Positions 8,739 through 17,356 of a stretch of DNA of 64,000 nt are shown one piece after another; position 1 is the first letter of the stretch; the number at the start of each line of letters is the position of its first letter. Position numbers and translations under genes: made by a program. This stretch comes from Deltaproteobacteria bacterium (GTDB lineage: Bacteria > Desulfobacterota > Desulfuromonadia > Desulfuromonadales > Geopsychrobacteraceae), in contig JAJRWF010000050.1 of assembly GCA_024276905.1 (NCBI GenBank), positions 1-64,000 on the forward strand, read 5' to 3'. The notes under the pieces were generated by a model. That model made no database searches and was not told the origin of the DNA. It saw only the letters and a program-made list of their open reading frames with translations.

Positions 8739-9726
8739 GAGATTCTCCCTTCATTTGTGCCTCCAGTGTGCCGATGGCGCTCCAGAGAGTCGGAATGGTG
8801 TCGGCGTGACGTCCCTGCAGGTAGATGCTGCGGCCACCATCCTTAACGGTGCGCACCAGCATGGTTTTCCAGGGCCGAAAATAGTAGGCCGGGTCGTCGG
8901 GACAAGGCTCGCAATGGTAATCCGCGGGCAGTTGCGGCAAGTCGGCAACCAGGGTAGTGAAATCGGCAATCTGCTCCTGACGCCGATGCGCGACATTGCG
9001 CACCATGGCCAGGGCCTTCAGATAAACTTCGGGAGCCATCACCGCGCTACCGAAGCTCATCACCACCCCTTTTTCAAGCCGTTCAAGCTCGGCGGCAAAA
9101 CGCAGAAAATCGCGGTAGCTGCAGGCGCCATAGGCCGCACCGTCAAAATCGGGATGCTGATGAATAATGTCCTGCCCGATGCCGATATGAACGGTCAGCG
9201 GAATGCCGAGCCGCCAGGCGGCAGCGGCCAGACTGATCCTGCGATGTGGAAAATCGCTGTTCTCAATCGCTTCACCGACCGCTTCACCCAATCCCTTTCG
9301 CGCCTGCGCCGCCGTGCTGACAATGGCATTGAGACGTCCGGTTTCCTGCCAGAAACCGAACTGGCCGTTACTGATATAACGTTCAACACACTCGGTGGTG
9401 GAACCGATCAAGGCCAGCTCATAATCGTGAATGATCCCGGCACCGTTCATCGCCAGAGCACTGATTAGGCCCCGCTCCATCAGATCGATCAGGTAATGCT
9501 GCACCCCCGAACGAATCACATGGGCACCCATCATCAGCACTGCAGCCCGCTTGTTTTCGCGGGCACTCAATAACTGTTCGGCCAGCAGCTGATAATCGGC
9601 ACTGAAGTCACTGTGCTTCTCAAGCGGCAACAGGATCGACAGGTCGAGCTTGTGCTGCCGCTGTGCCAGCGGCAGCAATTGCAATCGACTGCGATCAAAT
9701 TCACGATAGACCGGCCTGTTGGTCAT
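8695..9726 (-). CDS. Deoxyhypusine-synthase-like protein of unknown reaction
   Basis: I recognise this 343-aa protein only at the fold level. The stretch VIRSGVQHYLIDLMERGLISALAMNGAGIIHDYE lines up by eye with the deoxyhypusine synthase region [30 protein letters not shown]. The later GVVMSFGSAVMAPEV resembles its second glycine motif, and TVHIGIGQDI fits an NAD-binding turn. The family's catalytic Lys context (SWGK) is not obvious; PWKT is the nearest candidate. Bacteria have no eIF5A, so hypusination is not expected. Between a sugar isomerase and a sugar kinase it may perform NAD-dependent chemistry on a sugar or amine. Function should be treated as unknown. Confidence 0.5.
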   Translation of the reverse strand: MTNRPVYREFDRSRLQLLPLAQRQHKLDLSILLPLEKHSDFSADYQLLAEQLLSARENKRAAVLMMGAHVIRSGVQHYLIDLMERGLISALAMNGAGIIHDYELALIGSTTECVERYISNGQFGFWQETGRLNAIVSTAAQARKGLGEAVGEAIENSDFPHRRISLAAAAWRLGIPLTVHIGIGQDIIHQHPDFDGAAYGACSYRDFLRFAAELERLEKGVVMSFGSAVMAPEVYLKALAMVRNVAHRRQEQIADFTTLVADLPQLPADYHCEPCPDDPAYYFRPWKTMLVRTVKDGGRSIYLQGRHADTIPTLWSAIGTLEAQMKGESHDLAGSQPTASTTA

Positions 9727-9745
9727 TCCTGATTCTCCAGCGCTG

Positions 9746-11260
9746 CTATTTCAGCAACGCGGTAATAAACTTGAGGGCCGCCATACGATCGATCGATTTT
9801 TCGTTACCGATAATCTCGACCGCCAGCGAACCGGCAACACTGCCGGTAAAAGCAATCATCTCGTCCGGTGCATCAAGCGCCGCCGCCATGGCCGCAATCG
9901 AAAAGAACGCATCTCCGGCGCCGACCCGGTCAACGGCGTTACGGGCAAAAGAAGGCACCTTGATGAACTCCCCGCGAGTATTGCAAACCTCGCAACCGCG
10001 CCGACCGAGGGTCACGACAAAGCGCCCGGCGCCCAGACGCCTGACCAGATGGTGCAGATAGGGACGTACGTCACCACGCATGTCACGATATTCAAGCCGC
10101 AGTTCGTGCTCGGCCAGGCAGCCGAAATCAGCGCCCGGATAACGTCCGATGGTATTGAAACCACGATTCCCGGCATTGGCCTGGGTGTTAACAGCCAGAA
10201 AGGGCGCCTTCTGCAACAGCCGCACCGTCTCATCGGCGATAGTGCCATGGCCGAAATCAGCCACAATCACCAGATCGTAGTCGCGGATCCGCTGCCGCAA
10301 CCAATCGTTGAAGAGGGCCGTCTGTTCCGGCGGCAAGCCCGAATCATCCATCTCATAGATTTCGAGCAATTTGTTGAGAGAATAAGCATCGATGAAGCGG
10401 CGCTTGGTCAGGGTCGGGGCCTGTGGCTGGGTAAAAAAGACCGGGGTGATGTTGGAGTGCAGATGATTCCGGATAAAATCTTCCTGCGAGTTCTGCTCAC
10501 CGATCACGGTCAGCAGATCAACCTGGCGGGCAAAACCGGCCACATGGTTGGCGACTGCAAAGACGCCTCCGGCGAACAGATCTTCCGAACGGTATTTCAT
10601 CGCCAGGGTCGGATCTTTCGATGATTTGCCGATCGTATCGCAATACTGATAGGCATCCAGAATCGCATCACCGACCACCAGTACCTTGAGCTTTTCCATC
10701 CGCTCAAACAGTGCAGCAATTCCCTCGATACTGGTCCGGGTACGCAACAGATCGAGGTAGCTTTTAAGTTCATCGGGCTGCTGGGAAAAGTAGCGATTGA
10801 TCAAATTCGAGGAACTGAAAACGATGTCACCGGCAAAAGCCAGCTCGGCTCCGACCTCACGCACCACTTCAGCCTCCAGGGCCATTTTGCCGGTCGGGTC
10901 GTTGGCAACTTCCTTGAATTCCCAGCCTTTGACATAGATATCCGGTCGCAACACGCGCAGGGTTTCTTCGGCGGTCGGCCACTGATTGACGACCACAAAG
11001 TCGACCGGATCAAGTGAGGCGATACTTTCGGCCCGCAAATCTTCGGTAAAGGCCGGGCGGCCCGGTCCCTTGTCGACAAAACGATCGGGAGTCAAAGTGA
11101 CCAGCAACAGGTCACCCATCTCCCGTGCCTGCTCAAAGTATCGGATGTGCCCGATATGCAGCAGGTCAAAAACTCCGTGACAATGGACGACCTTCTGCCC
11201 CTTTTCGCGTGCCTGGCCAAGCAACGGCCTGATCTCTTCGATGGTTTTGATCTTGCTCAC
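9746..11260 (-). CDS. Nucleotidyltransferase-PfkB kinase fusion (HldE-like, domains in reverse order)
   Basis: The 504-aa protein joins an N-terminal cytidylyltransferase-fold domain (about residues 1-150; CHGVFDLLHIGH with the HxGH motif, and VKGWEF) to a C-terminal PfkB sugar kinase (about 190-504; DRVGAGDAFFS with the catalytic Asp). HldE makes ADP-heptose by phosphorylating heptose 7-phosphate and later adding AMP, but it has the kinase first. Here the order is swapped, so this is a distinct fusion or permuted architecture. With the SIS and HAD genes it completes a kinase-phosphatase-nucleotidyltransferase path to an NDP-sugar. The nucleotide used (ATP or CTP) cannot be read from sequence. 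Confidence 0.8.
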   Translation of the reverse strand: MSKIKTIEEIRPLLGQAREKGQKVVHCHGVFDLLHIGHIRYFEQAREMGDLLLVTLTPDRFVDKGPGRPAFTEDLRAESIASLDPVDFVVVNQWPTAEETLRVLRPDIYVKGWEFKEVANDPTGKMALEAEVVREVGAELAFAGDIVFSSSNLINRYFSQQPDELKSYLDLLRTRTSIEGIAALFERMEKLKVLVVGDAILDAYQYCDTIGKSSKDPTLAMKYRSEDLFAGGVFAVANHVAGFARQVDLLTVIGEQNSQEDFIRNHLHSNITPVFFTQPQAPTLTKRRFIDAYSLNKLLEIYEMDDSGLPPEQTALFNDWLRQRIRDYDLVIVADFGHGTIADETVRLLQKAPFLAVNTQANAGNRGFNTIGRYPGADFGCLAEHELRLEYRDMRGDVRPYLHHLVRRLGAGRFVVTLGRRGCEVCNTRGEFIKVPSFARNAVDRVGAGDAFFSIAAMAAALDAPDEMIAFTGSVAGSLAVEIIGNEKSIDRMAALKFITALLK

Positions 11261-11273
11261 AATCGGCCCCGTT

Positions 11274-13811
11274 TCAGTTTTCGATCTGCCCCTGCAGATC
11301 AGCTTCTGTTGTCAAATTCTGCTCAAGGGTCTCAAGGAAATGGAGGGCCGCCTGATTCCAGGGCTCACGCTCAAGCACCATATCGAACATCAGCTTTGCC
11401 CCTTCTGTAACCCCGGCCTCCATATAGAGACAGCCCATCTTCAGCATCACTGGCAGATCCTCGCGCACCGCTTCGAGATAGTCGGCGTAGGTATCAAGAG
11501 CCTTGCCCTTGTCACCGGTCAGTTTGAGCATATCGGCGTAGTAGGGCAGATAGGTCGGCGCGATCGAGGCCAGACATTCGGCTGCAAGCAAGGCAGATTC
11601 GCTATCTGTACGCTCAAGAGAAATAGAGAAAACCCGCAGCAGGCCCTCTTCGAGGACACTCCCCTTCTTCTCTTCGGCCAGTTCGTCGATCAAGTTTCGA
11701 TATTCTTCAAGTGCGTCATCAGTTTTTTCGTCAAGCTCGGCAATAAACCCCTGCCCCAGATGCAACAGGGCCTTCTCGTCCGTGCTGCGCTGTGGATCGA
11801 GACAATCAACCAGGTGAGCAAGATTTTCCCTTTCGCCGCGACGGTACAGCAGCTTCAGCTTGCCGCACACCGGTCCCAGTTCCGACCAGGCCCGGGCACG
11901 TGCCATATGCATGGTCTGCCGATCATCGAGATCTTCCTTGAATGCAGCTTCGAAAGCTGCGACCTGCGCCGTCAGTTCTTCAGAAATTGTTATCCCGGGA
12001 TTTCGCTGCCGCCACAGATAGAAGCGTCCGGGCTGTTGATCCCGTTGCCACTGGCTAAAAATCTGCGTCAAATCCGGTGAGCCGGACTCTTCCGCCAGTC
12101 GCGCTTCGAGTCGTTTTTGTGCATCTTCAACCATCTGTAACAAGCGGTCTGCAGTATCCCGGTAGGCCTCGAAATAAATCCGCCCGAGTCGGTCAATATC
12201 CTCGGAGGTCCAGCTGTCTGCGCCCTCGCCCTGGGTCAGCTTGAGAAAATCGCGAATTCCGGCTTTCTTGAGCATCGGATTAAAGACATCAAAACCTTTC
12301 TTCAGTTTCTTCTCGATCCGATCAAGTTTGGCCTTGTACTTCTGTTCTCCCTTACCGCCAGCCACTCGGCCGAAAAAACCGTCATTGGCGCGGACCCCCT
12401 CGCAGGCCAGCTTTCTGATTTCACGAAAAGCACTGGCTGCGGTTTCCAACTCGTCCAGCATTGCCCTCTGGTGAGCAGTCCGCAGTTCGCTATTCTCGGG
12501 CGGCAACCAGTCCGCCAGCATCTCGAAGGCAGGTTGCGGTAACGGGCTCAGTACGATATCGCGCCAACTGGCGTGCGCAACACCATCGATCCTGGCCGCC
12601 CAGTCACCCATATTTATCAGCTGGCAACCGCAGTCAGCCGCCATCGTCGCCTGCCCGGCAATGGTCGAGATCGCAAAATGGAAATCCGCGGTTGTCTCGG
12701 CCATCTCGCCACTGTTGGTTTCGACCCACAACTGTCCGGTTCCGAGTTGCGGCCCGACACCGTATTCGTTACTGCCCTGAGCGTGGGTGAAACCCTTGCG
12801 GCTGAAACAGAGGTCAACCCCGACGAGCAAAATCCGTTCTACTCCGATCTGAACCGCCAGATCGATCGCACAGTTGGTAACCGTCGGCCCGCGGGCGTTA
12901 AATGCCTGATCAGGGTCCTCTTCAACCCATTCCAGCCGCTGCCCCATATAAAAATTTCGCCCGCGCCACTGACCGAGCAGCCGCGAAGAAACATGGTACT
13001 GATTAACGAAAATCGTCCGCTCGTGCAGCAGCAGCATCTCTTTGCTGATGTCATAACTGATCTGGTTGGGGTCAATCGAAACCACGATATCGGGAATCAG
13101 ACCGACTTCGAGCAGACGGCGACAGATGCGTGAGACGGCAATCACCAGCATACTGTCGCGGTTTTCAATCACCCAGGAAATGCTGTCATCAAGGGATGGT
13201 CCGCCACCAAGAACCACGGCAGTGCGACCACTGAAACTGCCGCGCAGGCAGGCCGCCGACAACCGGTTTTCGGCCAGGTTCTCCAGCTGCCGCCGGGTGA
13301 ACAGTTCACTCCCCATCTCGGCATGCAGCATCCAGCGAATCTGCTCCAGTTCTTCCTGCAATTCGCGACCGATCTCCTGATAGGCATCAATATTCAGATC
13401 TTCGGCCGCAATCGAACGATGAAACTGCATATTGTCGAGATAGACATAGTTCTGAAATTCGATGGCGACCGCTTCTTTTTGCCAGCAGTCAAAGGTTGTC
13501 AACATCAGCTTTTCCGAATCTTCCGTCAGGTCAAGCTCGGTCCGTACTTCGTCAATCAGTTCGGGCAGTTCGATAAACATGTAGGTTGTGCCGACAGGCA
13601 GTCCCTTCTGCAGCAGATATTTCGGCAGCAACCCGGAATCGGTACCCAGAAAGACATAGAAATGATTCTCCTCGAAAATCTTCTCATCAAACTGTTTCAG
13701 GTAAACGGCGGCAGAACCGATCTTGTCGAAAGCTGTCCCATTAACCTTGAACAGATAGCGATCTCCAAATGAGTTCTGGATAAAGTCATTCGACTGCTGT
13801 TCGCTCTGCAT
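11274..13811 (-). CDS. Maf/DUF115 family protein (likely flagellin glycosyltransferase), large copy
   Basis: This 845-aa protein contains the DUF115 (MptE-like, motility accessory factor) domain at about 190-420, with AVVLGGGPSLD, VSIDPNQ and ILLVGVDLCFS. The C-terminal half is helical and TPR-like. In Campylobacter, Aeromonas and Clostridium, Maf proteins act in the cytoplasm to add nonulosonic or other sugars to flagellin before export. Here it lies four genes below fliW-csrA and heads a set of sugar-activation genes, supporting flagellin glycosylation. It begins 12 bases after the small gene. Two Maf copies could mean two sites, two sugars or a heteromeric enzyme. Confidence 0.8.
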   Translation of the reverse strand: MQSEQQSNDFIQNSFGDRYLFKVNGTAFDKIGSAAVYLKQFDEKIFEENHFYVFLGTDSGLLPKYLLQKGLPVGTTYMFIELPELIDEVRTELDLTEDSEKLMLTTFDCWQKEAVAIEFQNYVYLDNMQFHRSIAAEDLNIDAYQEIGRELQEELEQIRWMLHAEMGSELFTRRQLENLAENRLSAACLRGSFSGRTAVVLGGGPSLDDSISWVIENRDSMLVIAVSRICRRLLEVGLIPDIVVSIDPNQISYDISKEMLLLHERTIFVNQYHVSSRLLGQWRGRNFYMGQRLEWVEEDPDQAFNARGPTVTNCAIDLAVQIGVERILLVGVDLCFSRKGFTHAQGSNEYGVGPQLGTGQLWVETNSGEMAETTADFHFAISTIAGQATMAADCGCQLINMGDWAARIDGVAHASWRDIVLSPLPQPAFEMLADWLPPENSELRTAHQRAMLDELETAASAFREIRKLACEGVRANDGFFGRVAGGKGEQKYKAKLDRIEKKLKKGFDVFNPMLKKAGIRDFLKLTQGEGADSWTSEDIDRLGRIYFEAYRDTADRLLQMVEDAQKRLEARLAEESGSPDLTQIFSQWQRDQQPGRFYLWRQRNPGITISEELTAQVAAFEAAFKEDLDDRQTMHMARARAWSELGPVCGKLKLLYRRGERENLAHLVDCLDPQRSTDEKALLHLGQGFIAELDEKTDDALEEYRNLIDELAEEKKGSVLEEGLLRVFSISLERTDSESALLAAECLASIAPTYLPYYADMLKLTGDKGKALDTYADYLEAVREDLPVMLKMGCLYMEAGVTEGAKLMFDMVLEREPWNQAALHFLETLEQNLTTEADLQGQIEN

Positions 13812-13822
13812 CCTGATTCCTT

Positions 13823-14080
13823 TCAGTCCGGCAAGCCGGGCAGCAGGTTTTCATATTCAAGAAGATCGGCAACACAGAGAAAATCCATCCGCCCCTGTGC
13901 GGCAACGATCCGGTTGAGCAAGGGTGTAATCCTCTGCAGTTCAGGCGCTGGAGCCCTGCCCAGCAGAGGCTCGACTTCATCGATAAACTGCAGCAAGTGA
14001 TAACTGCCTTCTCCCTCAATTCCGAGACGGAAGTTGCGGACTGCGGCATCCAGATGCATTCGGCAGAGCGGGATACTCAT
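13823..14080 (-). CDS. Small unknown protein between two Maf genes
   Basis: The 85-aa acidic, probably all-helical protein (MSIPLCRMHLDAAVRNFR...) is placed by its ATGA overlap with the stop codon of the upstream Maf gene and by the short gap to the next Maf start. A competing ORF in another frame (13786-14049) would overlap the downstream Maf start and looks like a shadow. I do not recognise a family. Size and setting would suit a chaperone or adaptor linking Maf proteins to flagellin, in the way FliS binds flagellin. That is only a guess from context. Confidence 0.6.
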   Translation of the reverse strand: MSIPLCRMHLDAAVRNFRLGIEGEGSYHLLQFIDEVEPLLGRAPAPELQRITPLLNRIVAAQGRMDFLCVADLLEYENLLPGLPD

Positions 14081-15360
14081 GATGCCTCCTGCAGGTAACT
14101 GGTCCCTGAGATCCTGGCGCCAATACGACTGCCGTTGGTAAATTTCACCTGCGGGTGACTGTCAATGTAGCCTTCAAGATCACGCAGGAAACCGCGCATG
14201 TTCAGATGGGTCGGAACCCGTTCCTGCCTGCCATTAAGAACCCAGTGTTCGTGATTCACTGCCGGAAGCTGAACCTGGACCACACAACCATCAACATGGC
14301 TTTTGCGTTCCGGATAGCAAAAATCAGCACCCAGCAGCACAACCTCAGTCGCTCCGGCCTGTACCGCCAGATCCACCGCTGGATGCAAAACACTGCCGGA
14401 AGAAAAGAGACTGCCGCGCGGTTGCTGCAGCGCCAGTTCGGCATACAGGGGATGACGGGCGTAGGCACAGAAGCGGATCCCCGGCCAGGCCTCCAGGACA
14501 CTGTGGTGAACCAGCGGAAAGTAGACCAGCGCCGCATTCTCCAGTCGAACCCTGTCAATCCCCTCGAAAAAGGGCAGGATCCTTGTGTCGTGGGGGTCGA
14601 TGGTCAACACCACGTCGGGGGTAATCCCGGCCGCGAGCAAGGGCTTAAGAGCCGCATCGACCACAATCAGCCAGATACGGTCACGTTCTTTTCTCAACAA
14701 CTCGAAATGCTGTGCCAGACTGGGTCCGGCTGCAGCCACTACCGCCCGCTTGTCACCAATGCGGTCGAAGAACAAGGCCACATCCTCATCCTGCTCGATA
14801 TAGGCGTCATTCGCGATCAGTCGCTGCTGCAGCCGGGCATTGCCCGCTCCACAACGGCGCCTGATGGCCGGCGTGGCCAGTTCGAGCACAATCCTGTCCC
14901 GCAGCTCACAGGCCGATTCATCTGCCAGTTGCAGGCAAACCGGCGCAGCCGCAAAGGGCAGCCGCGGGTTTTTGAGCCTTTCTGCAGTCAAAAGATTGAC
15001 CCTTGAATCCTCAAGCCAACCGCGTTGATCGAAGTGCTCAAGGCAACAGCGCGCCACAGCAAGGTTCATCATCACCACATTCAGTTGTTGAAGTTCAGAA
15101 CGCTCCAGCAGCACCTGCTGCAAATCCCCCAGCGCCAGACCATAGACCTGCGCGGTCGTACTCTCCCGCGGGACCAGTGAAGCCTGCAATTGCGCTTCAC
15201 TGCGCCGGTCGAAACAACTGGTCAGCTGCAAGCCCTGAATCTGCAAACTCGGTTCAATAACCCGCACCGCTTCAACTTCGGTCAGGACCGTTGCGGCAGC
15301 AAGCCGAGCCCCCAATTCGGGCCAGCGTTGATCGATTATCTGGAGGTTTTGGTCGAACAC
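14077..15360 (-). CDS. Maf/DUF115 family protein (likely flagellin glycosyltransferase), short copy
   Basis: The 427-aa protein carries the DUF115 domain: AVVAAAGPSLAQH (glycine motif), PDVVLTIDPHD and EVVLLGADFCYPE, in the same order as the larger copy. It lacks the long helical C-terminus. It starts at a GTG (15360) with GGAG eight bases upstream and is the first gene of the island operon, about 275 bases after fliW and a terminator. Maf proteins glycosylate flagellin in the cytoplasm; donor and acceptor sites here are unknown. Confidence 0.8.
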   Translation of the reverse strand: MFDQNLQIIDQRWPELGARLAAATVLTEVEAVRVIEPSLQIQGLQLTSCFDRRSEAQLQASLVPRESTTAQVYGLALGDLQQVLLERSELQQLNVVMMNLAVARCCLEHFDQRGWLEDSRVNLLTAERLKNPRLPFAAAPVCLQLADESACELRDRIVLELATPAIRRRCGAGNARLQQRLIANDAYIEQDEDVALFFDRIGDKRAVVAAAGPSLAQHFELLRKERDRIWLIVVDAALKPLLAAGITPDVVLTIDPHDTRILPFFEGIDRVRLENAALVYFPLVHHSVLEAWPGIRFCAYARHPLYAELALQQPRGSLFSSGSVLHPAVDLAVQAGATEVVLLGADFCYPERKSHVDGCVVQVQLPAVNHEHWVLNGRQERVPTHLNMRGFLRDLEGYIDSHPQVKFTNGSRIGARISGTSYLQEAS

Positions 15361-15565
15361 TTAACGGACTCCGCGCGTCAAAATTTCGGCAAATATCATC
15401 CCTGAAGGGCCTTCCACGCCACGCGGAACAGTGAAAGATCATTAATCGTGCCAAGATTGAAATGGGCGATTATTTTGCTGTAAGCTATCCGGCCTGAATT
15501 GCGGCACCATTCTCTTCAGATCATTGTGCCGTGATTTTTGTCGTGCTGACGGCAAACCTGCCCCC
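15361..15565. other. Intergenic leader of the glycan operon
   Basis: About 200 bases lie between the fliW terminator and the first Maf gene. No ORF is convincing. A TGGCACG -24-like element is present (around 15446-15452, - strand) but the matching -12 GC is missing. A GCCGGATA resembling a sigma-28 -10 lacks a TAAA upstream. The operon promoter therefore cannot be assigned. Confidence 0.5.
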
Positions 15566-15600
15566 ACAAAAAAACACCCCAACCTGAGGCTGGGGTGTCA
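15566..15600 (-). terminator. Intrinsic terminator of the flgM-flgN-flgK-flgL-csrA-fliW operon
   Basis: On the - strand, ACACCCC-AGCCTCAGGTT-GGGGTGT forms a strong GC-rich hairpin followed by a run of eight T. It lies about 35 bases after the fliW stop, separating the late flagellar operon from the glycan operon. Confidence 0.85.
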
Positions 15601-15635
15601 GAAGACAAATCATACGTGTGAGAGCAAGAAAATAA

Positions 15636-16100
15636 CTATCCGGCAGCGGCCGCGCCCTGGCCATTATCCGTAGCAGGCCGCACCACTGGCAACGGCGTAC
15701 GACTCTCATATTTGCTTTTTTCGAGAATCACCTGCAACCCGCAATTTTTCTGTGGTGCATAGAGAATCGGGGCCTGCAGGTTGAGGGTCACGGTCTTGTC
15801 CGGGTGGACAGTTACAACCGACAGGGTCAGACACTCTTCGGCAGCGCTGATTCCGAGTTTGGTGCATTCACTCTGATCGGGAACCACCTTGTAGTCGAGA
15901 AAGAAGTTGGTCGGATCGGTCAGCACGAAGGCGATCTGCGAATCATCGACACTTTGAATCCAGAACAGTGGCCCCTCCTTACCACTGGGAACAACCACGA
16001 AATCATGCAGGCCATCAAAACCGATCAACCCATAAGGAAAATGGATGGTTTTTTTCGGGTCGTATTCGATCTCGCCAAAACGGGACATGATCTTTTTCAT
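15636..16100 (-). CDS. fliW: Flagellar assembly factor FliW
   Basis: The 154-aa protein begins [30 protein letters not shown], the typical FliW start, and has the family's length and beta-rich pattern. FliW binds CsrA and flagellin competitively. Free flagellin removes FliW, which releases CsrA to block flagellin translation. Its start overlaps the end of csrA (ATGA), the standard csrA-fliW pairing. A terminator follows. Confidence 0.95.
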   Translation of the reverse strand: MKKIMSRFGEIEYDPKKTIHFPYGLIGFDGLHDFVVVPSGKEGPLFWIQSVDDSQIAFVLTDPTNFFLDYKVVPDQSECTKLGISAAEECLTLSVVTVHPDKTVTLNLQAPILYAPQKNCGLQVILEKSKYESRTPLPVVRPATDNGQGAAAAG

Positions 16101-16336
16101 GATTTCTTCTCCTGCACAATGCTCTGGCTCAAGGCATCGAGATCAGCGATATCCCACTGAGTCGCTTCCTTGTTCTCTTGAATAATCCGTTCGTAGACTT
16201 CCAGCCGGTGAACCTTGGTCGAACGCGGGGCATCGATACCGATTCGCACCCCGCCGCCTTTCAGCTCTACAATTGTAATTCGAATGTCATCGCCGATGAC
16301 GATCCCTTCACCTGCCTTGCGTGTCAGTACCAGCAT
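16097..16336 (-). CDS. csrA: Carbon storage regulator CsrA
   Basis: This 79-aa RNA-binding protein starts [18 protein letters not shown], and [15 protein letters not shown] contains the conserved RNA-contacting residues of the CsrA dimer. The C-terminal tail is longer than in E. coli CsrA, as in flagellar-linked CsrA of Bacillus and other FliW-containing bacteria, where it contacts FliW. It represses flagellin translation. It follows flgL by about 79 bases in the late flagellar operon. Confidence 0.95.
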   Translation of the reverse strand: MLVLTRKAGEGIVIGDDIRITIVELKGGGVRIGIDAPRSTKVHRLEVYERIIQENKEATQWDIADLDALSQSIVQEKKS

Positions 16337-16414
16337 TTCGCCCTCCCTGGCTCGGGTCCGAATCTGCTCCGCAGTTCGGGTTCGGGGTCTGCAGCTCTGT
16401 GCTGCATTGGTTGT

Positions 16415-17350
16415 TTAGATGTAATTGAGTATCGACAGATCATTGACCTTGCCGACAATGCTGAGTGCGGCCTGAAAACCCTGTTGCTGTTGTTCCAGGC
16501 TGGTTATGGTTTCAAGGATGTCGGCATCTTCGAAACGCGAACGCATGGTTTCCATATCAATTTTAATTTGCTCCATATGCTCACTGGCGAGCATCAGACG
16601 GGCACCGATATTCCCCTTGAGGCTGCGCTGGGTGCGAACCTGGTCTGTTCCGGTCTCAAGATTGGTCAACTGGGCATCGACTCCGGCCGGATTGTCGGCC
16701 CGCAGAGCTTCTTCAATCGAGGTGATAACCGCAAAAAGGTCAACGGCACCGGGATCGGTCGCACCATCGTTATCCGCATCGCCGAGCAACAGGGAACTGC
16801 CGGTTATATTGACGGCAATTTTTTCTCCAGGACCGATTTCAAACTGCACCACGCCCTGATCACCGTTGTAGACCACCGGGTTCGACTCGGTCGCCGGGTA
16901 GTTGGGATTGCGGGTAAAGGGTTTGGTCTTTTCAGCATAACCGGCAAATAGAAATTTTCCATCAACCTGTGCATTTCCGGTATCAAGCAGTGACTGTTTG
17001 AGCTGTCCGACCTCATCAGCATAGGTCAACCGGTCGTTGGCACTTAGGGTGTCGTTGATTGAAGCGAGACTGATCTCGCGAATACGCTGCATGACATTCT
17101 CGATGTTATTGAGGTTGCCATCCATGTTGTTGATCCGGTCAAGCCCTGACGCGATGGTTTCGAGGTAGCGGTCGGAGTTCTTGATCTGGGTCCGGGCCGA
17201 CAATACCGGGCTGATCGCCGTCGCGTCATCGGACGGCCGGTTGAGCCGTTTGCCGGTTGCGGCTGCCAGCTGCAGGGTCTGCAGACGAGTACTCGCCTTA
17301 TCAAGATAGTTCTGCAGACTGCGGAAGGTTGTGGTCTGGGTTGCTCTCAT
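16415..17350 (-). CDS. flgL: Flagellar hook-filament junction protein FlgL (HAP3)
   Basis: The 311-aa protein has the flagellin-like N-terminal helix (TTFRSLQNYLDKASTRLQTLQLAAATGKRLNRPSDDA) and matching C-terminal helix (LEQQQQGFQAALSIVGKVNDLSILNYI). These pack together in the hook-filament junction. It is secreted by the flagellar export apparatus after FlgN delivery. It lies six bases after flgK. The TAA stop at 16415 shows that TAA is a working terminator in this genome. Confidence 0.93.
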   Translation of the reverse strand: MRATQTTTFRSLQNYLDKASTRLQTLQLAAATGKRLNRPSDDATAISPVLSARTQIKNSDRYLETIASGLDRINNMDGNLNNIENVMQRIREISLASINDTLSANDRLTYADEVGQLKQSLLDTGNAQVDGKFLFAGYAEKTKPFTRNPNYPATESNPVVYNGDQGVVQFEIGPGEKIAVNITGSSLLLGDADNDGATDPGAVDLFAVITSIEEALRADNPAGVDAQLTNLETGTDQVRTQRSLKGNIGARLMLASEHMEQIKIDMETMRSRFEDADILETITSLEQQQQGFQAALSIVGKVNDLSILNYI

Positions 17351-17356
17351 AGCGGC

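Noticed and set aside
13786-14049. 87-aa - strand ORF overlapping the small Maf-linked gene
   Set aside because: It runs into the downstream Maf start and lacks the ATGA coupling that supports the 13823-14080 frame.
15440-15455. Sigma-54 promoter for the glycan operon
   Set aside because: TGGCACG is present on the - strand, but the -12 position reads ATGA and lacks GC.
15487-15495. Sigma-28 promoter for the glycan operon
   Set aside because: A GCCGGATA is seen, but no TAAA lies at the required distance upstream.
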